DNA of 64,000 nucleotides from Mesorhizobium sp. NZP2298 (GTDB lineage: Bacteria > Pseudomonadota > Alphaproteobacteria > Rhizobiales > Rhizobiaceae), in the NCBI RefSeq assembly GCF_013170825.1, contig NZ_CP033365.1, forward strand, positions 744,001-808,000. The letters are read 5' to 3'. The notes beneath the pieces were generated by a model. That model saw nothing but the letters and a program-made list of their open reading frames with translations. It was not told where the DNA came from and made no database searches. The stretch's first letter is position 1; each line of letters begins with the position of its first letter. A program made the position numbers and the translations under genes. Below are positions 18,158 through 26,256 of this stretch, piece after piece.

Positions 18158-19098
18158 TCGAAGACGCAGCGCGGAAAGTAGAACGAGACCACCCAGTTCG
18201 GCATGTCGACGATCTCGCTGATGCGCAGGTCGCCGCACACCGAGGCCAGCATGTAAGCCTCGACCGGATCGAGCTTGTAGCGCCCGGCGAGCAGGTCGAC
18301 CATCTGCGCAACGGCCTCCTTCGCGCCCGTCATCAGGTCCGGCCCGATGCCGGTCGTCACCTCATAGCCCTTGGCGTCAAGATGGCGCGTCACCGGCCCC
18401 GGCGTGGTGAAGCGCGGCGTCTTCAGCCTGGCGTCCTTGACCAGGTCGAGCTTGAGCACGACGTCCATCGGGCTTTCGATCGCCGTGCCGCAGACCTCGC
18501 CGTCGCCTTGCGCGGCATGGGTATCGCCGACCGAGAACAACGCACCAGCCACCTCCACCGGCAGATAGAGCGTGGTGCCGGCGGCGAGATCGCGGATGTC
18601 GAGATTGCCGCCGACGCGCCTGGGCGGAACCACCGAGTGATGGCCCATCTCAGCCGGGGCGTTGCCAATGGTGCCGGCGAAAGGTTTCAGCGGCACACGC
18701 GCATTTTTGCCGAACAGCGCCGGCTCGAGCGAGGCTGCGTCATATTTCCAGATGTTCAGCGCCGGCTCCATGAAATCGTCGGCGAGCAGCCCAAAGCCCG
18801 GAATGTTCGCCGTCCAGCCGAAGCCGGACGGTTTGAACATCTCGATCGTCACCTTCAGCGCGTCACCCGGTTCGGCGCCCTCGACGAAGATCGGCCCGGT
18901 CACCGGGTTGATCGTAGCAAAGTCGAGCTTGGCGATATCGCCGACCGTGCTATCGGGTTTCAGCTGACCGCCGGAGGAATCGAGGCACTGGAACTCGATG
19001 GTCGAGCCGGGCGCCACACGTTCGGCCGGGGCAAAGGAATTGTCCCAGCCGAAATGGTGATGGCGGCCATGGATGGTGTAGTCGCAGTTATTGCACAT
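18154..19098 (-). CDS. fmdA: acetamidase/formamidase family amidohydrolase
   Basis: 314 residues of the FmdA/AmdA family (PF03069), which hydrolyses formamide or acetamide to ammonia and formate or acetate. Recognised blocks: HFGWDNSFAPAERVAPGS near the N-terminus, FVEGAEPGDALKVTI, GGNLDIRDLAAGTTLYLPV, FSVGDTHAAQGDGEVCGTAIE and the C-terminal YMLASVCGDLRISEIVD. It is cytoplasmic, with no signal peptide. ATG at 19098 overlaps the binding-protein stop by 11 bases and its TGA overlaps the ATPase start by 4. The position inside a transporter operon headed by amiC/amiR indicates that it hydrolyses the imported amide. Formamide, acetamide or a longer amide cannot be decided here. Confidence 0.9.
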   Translation of the reverse strand: MCNNCDYTIHGRHHHFGWDNSFAPAERVAPGSTIEFQCLDSSGGQLKPDSTVGDIAKLDFATINPVTGPIFVEGAEPGDALKVTIEMFKPSGFGWTANIPGFGLLADDFMEPALNIWKYDAASLEPALFGKNARVPLKPFAGTIGNAPAEMGHHSVVPPRRVGGNLDIRDLAAGTTLYLPVEVAGALFSVGDTHAAQGDGEVCGTAIESPMDVVLKLDLVKDARLKTPRFTTPGPVTRHLDAKGYEVTTGIGPDLMTGAKEAVAQMVDLLAGRYKLDPVEAYMLASVCGDLRISEIVDMPNWVVSFYFPRCVFE

Positions 19099-20731
19099 CT
19101 TTTACGTACACATTGTCATAGTTGATCGGAACGTGGACCGGGTCGACATAGAGGTTGTCGGCGCCGCCCATGCGCGCGGATTTCATGGTGAAGCGCTGCT
19201 CGTTGAAGACCGGCGCCCAGGGCGCGTCCGCCATGATCTTGGCGTAGATGTCGCTCCACATTTTGTAGCGCTCATCCGACTTCGCCGGATCAACGATCGA
19301 GTCGGCTTCGGCGGCCTTGGCATCGAGATCCTTGTTGCAATACCACGACCAGTTCCAGCCGCCCGGCACCGCGCCAGCGCAGCCAAGGATCGGACCGTAG
19401 AAGTTCGAGGGATCGGGGAAATCCGCGATCCAGCCCATGCCGCCGGACCAGATCATCGGTGCGCCGGCCTTGTCGCCGCCGGCGGCGATGACGTTGGCCT
19501 GTGCGAGCGCCTGAATGCTGGCCTTGATACCGATCGCCGCCAGGTCCTGCTGGATCGCCTGGGCAATGCGCGGGTTGGGATCGGTGTTCATGGCGAACAA
19601 TTGCGTGTCGAAGCCATCGGGATGGCCGGCCTCGGCAAGCAGCGCCTTGGCCTTGGCAACGTCATAGGGATAGCCCTTGTATTCCTTGTCGTAGGCCGGC
19701 ATCGACGGCGGCAGCGGCTGGTTGGCCGGCACGGCACGGCCATTGATGATCTGGATAATGCGCGCCTTGTTGATCGCCATGTTGACGGCCTGGCGCACCT
19801 TCACATTGTCGAAAGGCGCCATGGTGGTGTTCATGGTGATGTAGCCGGTGTGCAGTTGGCCGCCCTCGACGACGCGCGCCTTTTGTTCGGGATCGGACAT
19901 CACCTCCTGGAATTTTGCTGGCGGAATGCCGTCGAGGGGCAGGTCGATTTCGCCCTTCTGCAGGCGCAGCAGCGCCACGATCGGCTCCTGGCCGACCTCG
20001 AAGGTGATCTTGTCGAGATGCGGCAGGCCCTTGTGCCAATAGTCCGGATTGCGCACGAAGACGATGCGCTGGCCGAGCGTCCATTCGGCGAGCTTGAAGG
20101 CGCCGGTGCCGACGGGGTGCTTGCCGAAATCGGCGCCATACTTCTCCACCTCTTCCTTCGGCACGACATGCGAGAAATTGATGGCCATGACATGCAGGAA
20201 GGTGGCGTCGGGCCGGCTTAGTTCGAACTTGACGGTGTAGGGGTCGACGACGGTGACACCCGCGAGGCTGTCCGCCTTGCCGGCCGCGACATCGTCATAG
20301 CCCTTGATCGAACCGAAGAAGCCGGCACCCGGGCTCTGCGTCTTCGGGTTGGTGACGCGGTCGAGCGAATATTTCACGTCGTCCGCGGTCATCTCGCGGC
20401 CATTGTGGAATTTGACGCCGTGGCGCAGCTTGAAGGTGAAGGTCTTGCCGTCGGGCGAAATCTCGTAGCTTTCGGCAAGGTCGGGCTTCAGCTTGGTCGT
20501 GCCCGGCTCGTAATCCATCAACCCGTCGAACAGGCTCTTGATCATCGACCAGTTCTGCCAGTCATAGCCGATGGCAGGGTCGAGCGTGGTGACGTCGTCC
20601 TTGTAGGTGGCGATGATTTCTCCGCCCTGCTTGGCGTTGGGATCGATTGTGTCTTCGGCGCGAGCACTCGTCATGCCGAGCATCAGAGCCAGCGCCGATG
20701 CCGCGACTGTGGAGGCGAGGAATTTTTTCAT
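19088..20731 (-). CDS. family 5 (peptide-type) ABC substrate-binding protein
   Basis: 547 residues. Signal peptide at residues 1-25 (MKKFLASTVAASALALMLGM...ARA). The SBP_bac_5 signature is LAESYEISPDGKTFTFKLRHGVKFHNG with REMTADDVKYSLDR. It is periplasmic and feeds the DppBC-like permeases. Family members bind peptides, nickel, opines or other small polar ligands; linkage to a formamidase and to the amide sensor suggests an amide-bearing ligand. Separated from the upstream permease gene by about 50 bases. Confidence 0.92.
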   Translation of the reverse strand: MKKFLASTVAASALALMLGMTSARAEDTIDPNAKQGGEIIATYKDDVTTLDPAIGYDWQNWSMIKSLFDGLMDYEPGTTKLKPDLAESYEISPDGKTFTFKLRHGVKFHNGREMTADDVKYSLDRVTNPKTQSPGAGFFGSIKGYDDVAAGKADSLAGVTVVDPYTVKFELSRPDATFLHVMAINFSHVVPKEEVEKYGADFGKHPVGTGAFKLAEWTLGQRIVFVRNPDYWHKGLPHLDKITFEVGQEPIVALLRLQKGEIDLPLDGIPPAKFQEVMSDPEQKARVVEGGQLHTGYITMNTTMAPFDNVKVRQAVNMAINKARIIQIINGRAVPANQPLPPSMPAYDKEYKGYPYDVAKAKALLAEAGHPDGFDTQLFAMNTDPNPRIAQAIQQDLAAIGIKASIQALAQANVIAAGGDKAGAPMIWSGGMGWIADFPDPSNFYGPILGCAGAVPGGWNWSWYCNKDLDAKAAEADSIVDPAKSDERYKMWSDIYAKIMADAPWAPVFNEQRFTMKSARMGGADNLYVDPVHVPINYDNVYVKDVQ

Positions 20732-20782
20732 TTCGTGTTCCCTTTCTCTGTTTGTTTTCTTGGTTTCATCTGAGTTTGATGC

Positions 20783-21703
20783 TCATCTGAGTTTGATACG
20801 GGGGTCGATGAAGGGCGCGATGATGTCGGCAAGCAGATTGCCGAGCACGATGGCGAAGGCCGAGACCAGCGTGACGCCCATGATGATCGGGATGTCGACG
20901 CGCTGGATGGCCTGCCATGCCAGCTGGCCAATGCCGGGCCAGCCGAACACGCTTTCGACGACGACGATGCCGCCCATGAAGATGCCGATGTCGATGCCGA
21001 TCATGGCGATGACCGGCAGGATGGCGTTGGGCAGTGCATGGCGGAAGATGATGGCACCGCGCGCCAGGCCTTTCGCACGCGCGGTGCGGACGTAATCCTG
21101 GCGCAGCACGTCGATCATCGACGAGCGCATCATGCGCGCATACCAGCCGGCGCCGAGGATGCCCATGGTGAGCGACGGCAGCACGAGATGGCGCCAGGTG
21201 CCGTAGCCGCCGATCGGAAACCAGCTCAGCCGCACGGCAAAGACGTAGAGCAGCAAGAGACCGACGACGAATTGCGGCGCCGAGACGCCGACGAAGGACG
21301 CGACCATCAATGTCTGGTCGGTCGCGGTGCCGCGTTTGACGGCGGCGATCAGGCCCATGGAAAGGCCGATCAGCAGCTCGCACAGGATGGCGCCGACCAT
21401 CAATAGCAGGCTCGCCGGCAACCGCGAGACGATCAGCTCGGTAACCTCGGAGCGCTGGATGTAGGAGCGGCCGAGATCGCCGCTGACGAGCCTGGCCAGA
21501 TAGTGCCAGTACTGGACGACGAAGGGCTGGTCGAGGCCGAGCTGCTGGCGGATGTTCTCGACCGTCTGTGGCGTGGCGCTGCGCCCGGCGATCTGGCGTA
21601 CCGGATCAGCCGGCAACAGATAGAGCAGCGCGAAGGTGATCAGCGAGACGCCGAGCAGGATGAGCAGCGACTGGATCAGCCGGCGGCCGAGATAGGCGAT
21701 CAT
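20783..21703 (-). CDS. peptide-type ABC permease (DppB-like)
   Basis: 306 residues with about six membrane segments. N-terminal pattern YLGRRLIQSLLILLGVSLITF and the EAA-type loop DYVRTARAKGLARGAIIFRHALPNA are diagnostic of DppB/OppB permeases. ATG at 21703 overlaps the DppC-like stop by 4 bases (ATGA). Confidence 0.93.
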   Translation of the reverse strand: MIAYLGRRLIQSLLILLGVSLITFALLYLLPADPVRQIAGRSATPQTVENIRQQLGLDQPFVVQYWHYLARLVSGDLGRSYIQRSEVTELIVSRLPASLLLMVGAILCELLIGLSMGLIAAVKRGTATDQTLMVASFVGVSAPQFVVGLLLLYVFAVRLSWFPIGGYGTWRHLVLPSLTMGILGAGWYARMMRSSMIDVLRQDYVRTARAKGLARGAIIFRHALPNAILPVIAMIGIDIGIFMGGIVVVESVFGWPGIGQLAWQAIQRVDIPIIMGVTLVSAFAIVLGNLLADIIAPFIDPRIKLR

Positions 21704-22608
21704 GCCCGACCCCTTTGCGTCGGATCGAGGATGTCGCGCAGCGCGTCGCCGATCAGGTTGAAGGCCAGCGCCAGCGCCAGGATCGCAGCGCCGGGGAAGA
21801 ACACCAGCCAGGGTGCCGCCTGGAAATAGGTCTGGTTCTCGAAGATGATGTTGCCCCAGGATGCGGTCGGCGGCTGCACGCCGATGCCGAGGAAGGAGAG
21901 TGTCGCCTCCAGCAGCACCGTGGTCGAAATGCCGAGCGTGCCCCAGACTATGATGGTCGGCAGGAGATGCGGCAGGATGTGGCGAAACAGGATGCGCGGC
22001 GCGCCGGCGCCGATGGTGCGTTCGGCGTCGATGAACTCGCGTTCGGCGAGCGAGGAGGTTTCAGTGTAGATGACACGGGCGGTCTGCACCCAGTTGACCA
22101 GTGCGATCACCATGGCGACGATCCACAGGCTGGGCTCGAACACCGCCGCCAGGCAAATGGCGAGCAGCAGCGCCGGGAACGCCATCATCAGATCGGTGAA
22201 GCGCATCAGCGCGCTGCCGATCCAGCCGCGGAAATAGCCGGCGGTGACGCCGACCAGCGTGCCGATGAACAGCGCCACGCCATTGGCAACGATGCCGATG
22301 ATCAGCGAGGTGCGGGCGCCGTAGAGAATGCGGGTCAGCAGGTCGCGGCCAAGCAGGTCGGTCCCCAGCCAGAATTTGGCATCCGGCGGCAAGGGCGAGC
22401 CCTCGATGGTCAGGCCGTCGAACATCTGTTCGTTGGGATCATAGCCGGTCAGCCATGGCGCCAGCACGGCGCCAGCGACCACGATGGCGACGATGACCAA
22501 GCCGAGCATCGCCAGACGGCGCTTGACCAGCCGGCGCCAGACGCCGGCGCGCGGCCTGGCCGGCATGCGCGTCGGCGCGATGAGGTCAGGCGCGATGGGA
22601 CTGGTCAT
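21700..22608 (-). CDS. peptide-type ABC permease (DppC-like)
   Basis: 302 residues, N-terminal cytoplasmic arm then about six helices. Typical DppC elements: DLLGRDLLTRILYGARTSL and the EAA loop REFIDAERTIGAGAPRILFRHILP. ATG at 22608 overlaps the end of the amiR-like gene by 23 bases, so translation of regulator and transporter is coupled. Confidence 0.93.
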   Translation of the reverse strand: MTSPIAPDLIAPTRMPARPRAGVWRRLVKRRLAMLGLVIVAIVVAGAVLAPWLTGYDPNEQMFDGLTIEGSPLPPDAKFWLGTDLLGRDLLTRILYGARTSLIIGIVANGVALFIGTLVGVTAGYFRGWIGSALMRFTDLMMAFPALLLAICLAAVFEPSLWIVAMVIALVNWVQTARVIYTETSSLAEREFIDAERTIGAGAPRILFRHILPHLLPTIIVWGTLGISTTVLLEATLSFLGIGVQPPTASWGNIIFENQTYFQAAPWLVFFPGAAILALALAFNLIGDALRDILDPTQRGRA

Positions 22609-23203
22609 CGCCGCCTTCCTCGTTCGTTACTTCCTCGCACGTCATGGCCACGATTCGGCGTGCGGCATCCTCGACGCTGATCTGCCAGCTCATCGCCAGC
22701 GAGCGCAGTTGCGCATAGGCGCGCTCGTCATCGGTGCCTTTCGACAGTGCCGCCACCGCGCGCACGATCGTCTGGCGCTCGGCGACGCGCTGGCGCAGCG
22801 AGGAAATTTCGCCGGCTAAGTTCTTGCGAGCCTCGAAACTCTGCCGTGCGATCAGCAGCGCGCTGTAGACGCCGGCGGTGCCGACCGGCTTCAAAAGCTG
22901 GGCGTCGGCCTTGTGCGACAATGCCCATTCGATGCGGCCTGGCGCCTCCGAACCGATCAACGCCACCAGCGGCATCGGCGCCTCGCCCGGCTTCCAGGGG
23001 AATTGCTCGTCGAAACCGAGATCGGTGTCGAAGAAGACGAAATCGGCGGCGAGCGCCTCTGGCGGCAGTTCCGGCCAGCAGTCGAGCGTGACGAGGCCGA
23101 TGGCCGACAATTGTCTTGTGATGGCCTGCACCGTCGGATGCGGGCGATGCAGGATGAAGGCCCTGGCGCCGCCGAGATTGGGGATGCGCGGGGTTCGGGT
23201 CAC
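22586..23203 (-). CDS. amiR: AmiR-like ANTAR antitermination regulator
   Basis: 205 residues. The N-terminal about 125 residues resemble the pseudo-receiver domain of AmiR (no clear phospho-accepting aspartate cluster). A coiled-coil stretch follows (QSFEARKNLAGEISSLRQRV), then a C-terminal ANTAR RNA-binding domain with AYAQLRSLAMSWQISVEDAA, about residues 140-195. In Pseudomonas, AmiR binds leader RNA to allow read-through of the amidase operon and is held inactive by AmiC until an amide binds. Start is GTG at 23203, overlapping the amiC stop by 4 bases (GTGA). Confidence 0.85.
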   Translation of the reverse strand: MTRTPRIPNLGGARAFILHRPHPTVQAITRQLSAIGLVTLDCWPELPPEALAADFVFFDTDLGFDEQFPWKPGEAPMPLVALIGSEAPGRIEWALSHKADAQLLKPVGTAGVYSALLIARQSFEARKNLAGEISSLRQRVAERQTIVRAVAALSKGTDDERAYAQLRSLAMSWQISVEDAARRIVAMTCEEVTNEEGGDDQSHRA

Positions 23204-24294
23204 GACACCACCCTCAGGCGCGGACGGCCGAACGTCTTGGCGGGGTCGTAGCGCGACAGATAGGGATCCGGCGCGACCTCGTGCTGCCGGCTGACGACCT
23301 CGAAATGGCCGTCGGCGATCCGGCCGATGATGACCGGCAGCGTCGCGTGCTGGGTGTGGGCGTCGATGGCGATCGGCCCCAGCCGGGTGGAGAAGCGCGT
23401 TGCGGCGAAGGCTTTCGAGAATTCCGCCGGACCGGCGTCGGGATCGCGCGACAACACATCGGCCATCACCTGAACCGAGGCATAGGCGGAGGCCTCGAAG
23501 GACGAGGCGAAAGCCGCAGGCCGTGGTGCGAAATAAGGTCCGACCGATAGATGTCCCTTGCCCGTTTCGCCGATCGCCGGCAGCTCACCCTCGGTGAGGT
23601 TGCAGGAGATGACCGGGCAGGTTTCCGGGCTGAAGGCAGGATCCTCATCGCCCAAATCGCGATAGGCGGCCAGGAAGGCGTAGGACGAGGTGCCGATCAG
23701 GTTGTTGAGGATGAAGTTCGGCCGCGTCGCCCGGATCTCGGCGATCAGGCGCGACACGTCGGTCTCGCCGATGCGCAGATAGCGTTCGCCCAGCACCTTG
23801 CCGCCGGCGTCCGCGATCAGGTCGCGCGCGACACGGTTCATCTCCCAGCCCCAGATATAGTTCGAGCCGAGCAGAAAGCCGTTGGCGCCGAAGCGCGGCA
23901 CGACATGGGCCATCAGCGGCACCAGGTGCTGGTTGGGGCAGGCGTGCATGTAGACGACATGCTCGTTGGCCTCGAAGCCTTCATAGGGGCAGGCGTACCA
24001 GAGCATGCCGCCGGCCTTCTCCAGCACCGGGATCGTCTCCTTGCGGCTCCAGGATGTGACGCAGCCGACGACATGGCGTGCGCTGCTGGTCTTGAAGATG
24101 TCCTCGCAAAGCGTCGCGTAGCGGTCGGCATTGCTTTGCGGATCGCGCTCGACCGGCACCAGCTCGATGCCTGAGCCACGGTCGGCATTGATGTCGGCGA
24201 TGGCGCGCATGGCGCCCATGCGGCACGCGTCGGAGACGAGCTGATAGCTCCCCGAGCGGGAATAGAGGATACCGATCTCGATGCGCCGTTTCAA
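23200..24294 (-). CDS. amiC: AmiC-like amide-sensing negative regulator
   Basis: 364 residues, type I periplasmic-binding fold (Peripla_BP_5) but without a signal peptide, as expected for cytoplasmic AmiC. Family-typical segments: RRIEIGILYSRSGSY at the N-terminus, VGCVTSWSRKETIPVLE, ACPYEGFE, and LLGSNYIWGWEMNRVARD. AmiC binds a small amide and releases AmiR. I prefer TTG at 24294, with GGGG at 24301-24304 6 bases upstream, because the family starts at this point; ATG at 24357 or 24348 would add about 20 unrelated residues. An alternative role as binding protein of a urea/amide importer is less likely, since a separate binding protein is in the operon. Confidence 0.83.
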   Translation of the reverse strand: MKRRIEIGILYSRSGSYQLVSDACRMGAMRAIADINADRGSGIELVPVERDPQSNADRYATLCEDIFKTSSARHVVGCVTSWSRKETIPVLEKAGGMLWYACPYEGFEANEHVVYMHACPNQHLVPLMAHVVPRFGANGFLLGSNYIWGWEMNRVARDLIADAGGKVLGERYLRIGETDVSRLIAEIRATRPNFILNNLIGTSSYAFLAAYRDLGDEDPAFSPETCPVISCNLTEGELPAIGETGKGHLSVGPYFAPRPAAFASSFEASAYASVQVMADVLSRDPDAGPAEFSKAFAATRFSTRLGPIAIDAHTQHATLPVIIGRIADGHFEVVSRQHEVAPDPYLSRYDPAKTFGRPRLRVVS

Positions 24295-24314
24295 ACAGGA
24301 CCCCAGAAATGACA

Positions 24315-24412
24315 ATGCCCCGCAGCCAGCGCCACAAGGGCGAGGCATACGAGGCATTCTTGCCGCCCGGCGATCAGAGCCGGTATTTTGGCCTAGGGTA
24401 TTCGGTCCGGCT
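24315..24412 (-). promoter_or_regulatory. two stem-loops in the leader of amiC, candidate AmiR target
   Basis: On the minus strand the leader first forms a 6-bp stem from arms 24412-24407 and 24383-24378 (AGCCGG/CCGGCT). It then forms a 9-bp stem from AUGCCUCGC (24348-24340) and GCGGGGCAU (24323-24315), with one U-G pair, ending about 10 bases before the ribosome-binding site. Two tandem hairpins fit an ANTAR target in number, but the loops are not the six-base A..G type known for such targets and no U-run follows. The role is speculative. Confidence 0.3.
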
Positions 24413-24477
24413 GGTCAGTCAAGCGGGAAAGTTGTCCTCCTGCAACGCTTGCGGCGCCAACCCGCGTGGAGGAGCGG

Positions 24478-24906
24478 TCAGATCTCACCCTCGATGAGGC
24501 TCTCCAGCAGATCAAGCAACTGCTCCAGACGCTCGTGGCCGAAGCGGCGCTCGATGTCGTCGTAGATGACGCGGCGCTCGGGCGACAGAGCGCGGATCAG
24601 GGCGGAACCGGCCGGGGCGATGGTCAGCACCACGCGGCGGCCATCGCCCTCAGCCTTGTTGCGGGTAATGAATTTTCGGCCTTCGAGCGTCTTGATGATG
24701 CGGGTCAGGCTGGGCGGCAGCACCGACGCGCGATCGGCAAGCTCCGTCGCCTCCACCGGGCCGGCCTCGCTCAGCACGCACAGCACGCGCCACTGCTGTT
24801 CGGTCACGTCATGCGCCGTAAGCATTGGACGAAACCGCGCCATCACCGCTTCGCGGGCGTGCAGAAGCGCCATAGGCAGGGAACGACGGGAGTTTTCCGG
24901 CAGCAA
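24478..24906 (-). CDS. MarR-family regulator, HpaR-like
   Basis: 142 residues from the TTG at 24906, preceded by GGAG at 10 bases; an ATG at 24969 would add 21 residues with no family similarity. Winged-helix MarR pattern: MALLHAREAVMARFRP, LTAHDVTEQQWRVLCVL and the wing RNKAEGDGRRVVLTIAPAG. The N-terminal pattern is that of HpaR, repressor of homoprotocatechuate degradation genes, but no aromatic-degradation gene is in the window. It lies upstream of the amiC operon in the same direction with 183 bases between, so it may regulate it or share its promoter region. Confidence 0.83.
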   Translation of the reverse strand: MLPENSRRSLPMALLHAREAVMARFRPMLTAHDVTEQQWRVLCVLSEAGPVEATELADRASVLPPSLTRIIKTLEGRKFITRNKAEGDGRRVVLTIAPAGSALIRALSPERRVIYDDIERRFGHERLEQLLDLLESLIEGEI

Positions 24907-25228
24907 GTGACGTTTTCTCCAGTGCTGAATGCGACCAGCGGCAGGCTTTGCCAGCAGGCTGGTTCTCAAAGCCCGTCACCGTCATCCCGTATCGTCGCCT
25001 CTGGCGGGATGCAAGGCCTGACTTCGGCGACATTATTCGCACTTGATGCGTTAATTGCAGCAAGTGAAGCTCTGTTCCTTGCGCCGGCGTCGTTTACATC
25101 AACACCTATGCCTGCCGGATCGCAGCGCAGTGCCGCCGCGGTCGGTCCAGTGGTGTCCTGTGCTCCCTTCCCTGGAATCTTTGAGAGAATATTCCCGGCT
25201 TTGCCGAGAACAGCGAAACACGTCCTTT

Positions 25229-25236
25229 TATAAAAT
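25229..25236 (+). promoter_or_regulatory. metQ: probable -10 box of the metQNI operon
   Basis: TATAAAAT is the only strong -10-like sequence in the 408-base region between the MarR gene and metQ (24907-25314). It would place the RNA start near 25242-25244, exactly where the first arm of the folded leader begins. A convincing -35 box at normal spacing is not seen. The rest of the intergenic region shows no gene. Confidence 0.45.
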
Positions 25237-25243
25237 CGATAGA

Positions 25244-25309
25244 ATCTCTGACGATGTCACCAAGCCTAGGCAGTCCGCCTTGGCACGATGACTTCATAAC
25301 CGCAGAGAT
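25244..25309 (+). promoter_or_regulatory. metQ: nested stem-loop leader sequestering the metQ ribosome-binding site
   Basis: Outer stem ATCTCTG (25244-25250) with CAGAGAT (25303-25309), 7 bp perfect. Middle stem GTCA (25256-25259) with TGAC (25289-25292). Inner stem CCAAG (25260-25264) with CTTGG (25279-25283), loop containing the palindrome GCCTAGGC. The outer 3' arm carries the only AGAGA-type ribosome-binding sequence, 5 bases before the ATG at 25315. Opening or closing the outer stem could therefore control translation. It does not match the SAM-I or SAM-II consensus that I remember. Confidence 0.4.
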
Positions 25310-25314
25310 CAATC

Positions 25315-26169
25315 ATGTCCGACGTCAACAACACTTTGCCATCTTCCCTTTGGTCAATCATCAACCGGCGTGGCGGCCTGGCTCTGCTGTTCGCATCGGC
25401 CGTCGCGGTCGGCAGCCTGATGGCGCCGCATGCGTCCTTCGCCGAGGACAAGAAGTCGATCAAGGTCGGCATCATCAGCGGCGAGGATGAGGATGTCTGG
25501 CGCGTCGTGGTCGCCCAGGCCGCCGAAAAGGGCTTGACCGTCGAGACCGTGGTGTTCAACGACTACACCCAGCCCAACGAAGCGCTGGAGCGCGGCGAAA
25601 TCGACGCCAACGCCTTCCAGCACCAGCCCTATCTCGACAACCAGATCAAGACGCAAGGCTATCATATCGTGCGTGTCGGCTATACCGGCGTCTGGCCGAT
25701 CGGCCTCTATTCGAAGAAATACACGAAAGTCGCCGACCTGCCCGAGGGCGCGGTCATCGGCGTGCCCAACGACCCGTCAAATGAAGGCCGGGCGCTACGC
25801 GTGCTGCAGAATGAAGGTGTGATCAAGCTGAAGGACGGCACCGGCATCCTGGCCACCACCGCCGACATCGCGGAAAACCCCAAGAAGGTCGAGATCAAGG
25901 AGCTTGACGCCGGCATCGTCGGCCGCTCGGTCGAGGATCTCGATGCCGCCGTGGTCAACACCGACTGGGCGCTGAAAAGCGGCCTGACGTCAGAGAACCG
26001 CATCGCCCAGGAGCCGATATCCGACAATCCGTACCGCAACTTCATCGCGGTCAAGGTCGGCAATGAAAACGAAGCCTGGGTGAAGACACTGGTGGCTTCC
26101 TACCAGAACGACGCGGTCAAGGCCGAATTCGACAAGGTCTACAAGGGCACCGGCCTCAGCGCCTATTGA
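25315..26169 (+). CDS. metQ: methionine-type ABC substrate-binding protein (MetQ/NlpA family)
   Basis: 284 residues of the NlpA/MetQ family (PF03180): VKVGIISGEDEDVWRVV-like start of the mature part, FNDYTQPNEALERGEIDANAFQHQPYLD split over residues 80-106, and AIGVPNDPSNEGRAL-like middle block. Signal peptide about residues 1-43 ending in ASFAED. There is no lipobox cysteine, so the protein is soluble in the periplasm, unlike E. coli MetQ. First gene of metQNI; probably imports methionine or derivatives. A folded leader precedes it. Confidence 0.9.
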   Translation: MSDVNNTLPSSLWSIINRRGGLALLFASAVAVGSLMAPHASFAEDKKSIKVGIISGEDEDVWRVVVAQAAEKGLTVETVVFNDYTQPNEALERGEIDANAFQHQPYLDNQIKTQGYHIVRVGYTGVWPIGLYSKKYTKVADLPEGAVIGVPNDPSNEGRALRVLQNEGVIKLKDGTGILATTADIAENPKKVEIKELDAGIVGRSVEDLDAAVVNTDWALKSGLTSENRIAQEPISDNPYRNFIAVKVGNENEAWVKTLVASYQNDAVKAEFDKVYKGTGLSAY

Positions 26170-26195
26170 TCGCCGGACCTCGTTCGGGAGCAAAA

Positions 26196-26221
26196 GCGGT
26201 CCGCGCTCGAGCGCGGGCCGC
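26196..26221 (+). promoter_or_regulatory. intercistronic hairpin between metQ and metN
   Basis: GCGGTCCGCGC (26196-26206) and GCGCGGGCCGC (26211-26221) pair over 11 positions with one U-G wobble, loop TCGA. No T-run follows, so it is more likely an mRNA-stabilising or attenuating element that keeps binding-protein mRNA above permease and ATPase mRNA. Confidence 0.45.
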
Positions 26222-26256
26222 AATTGCGTTTTGCGATGGCGAGAATAGGGAACCGC

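Noticed and set aside
25244..25309. metQ leader considered as SAM-I or SAM-II riboswitch
   Set aside because: Neither the SAM-I core nor the SAM-II pseudoknot pattern is present; it is reported only as an unidentified structured leader.
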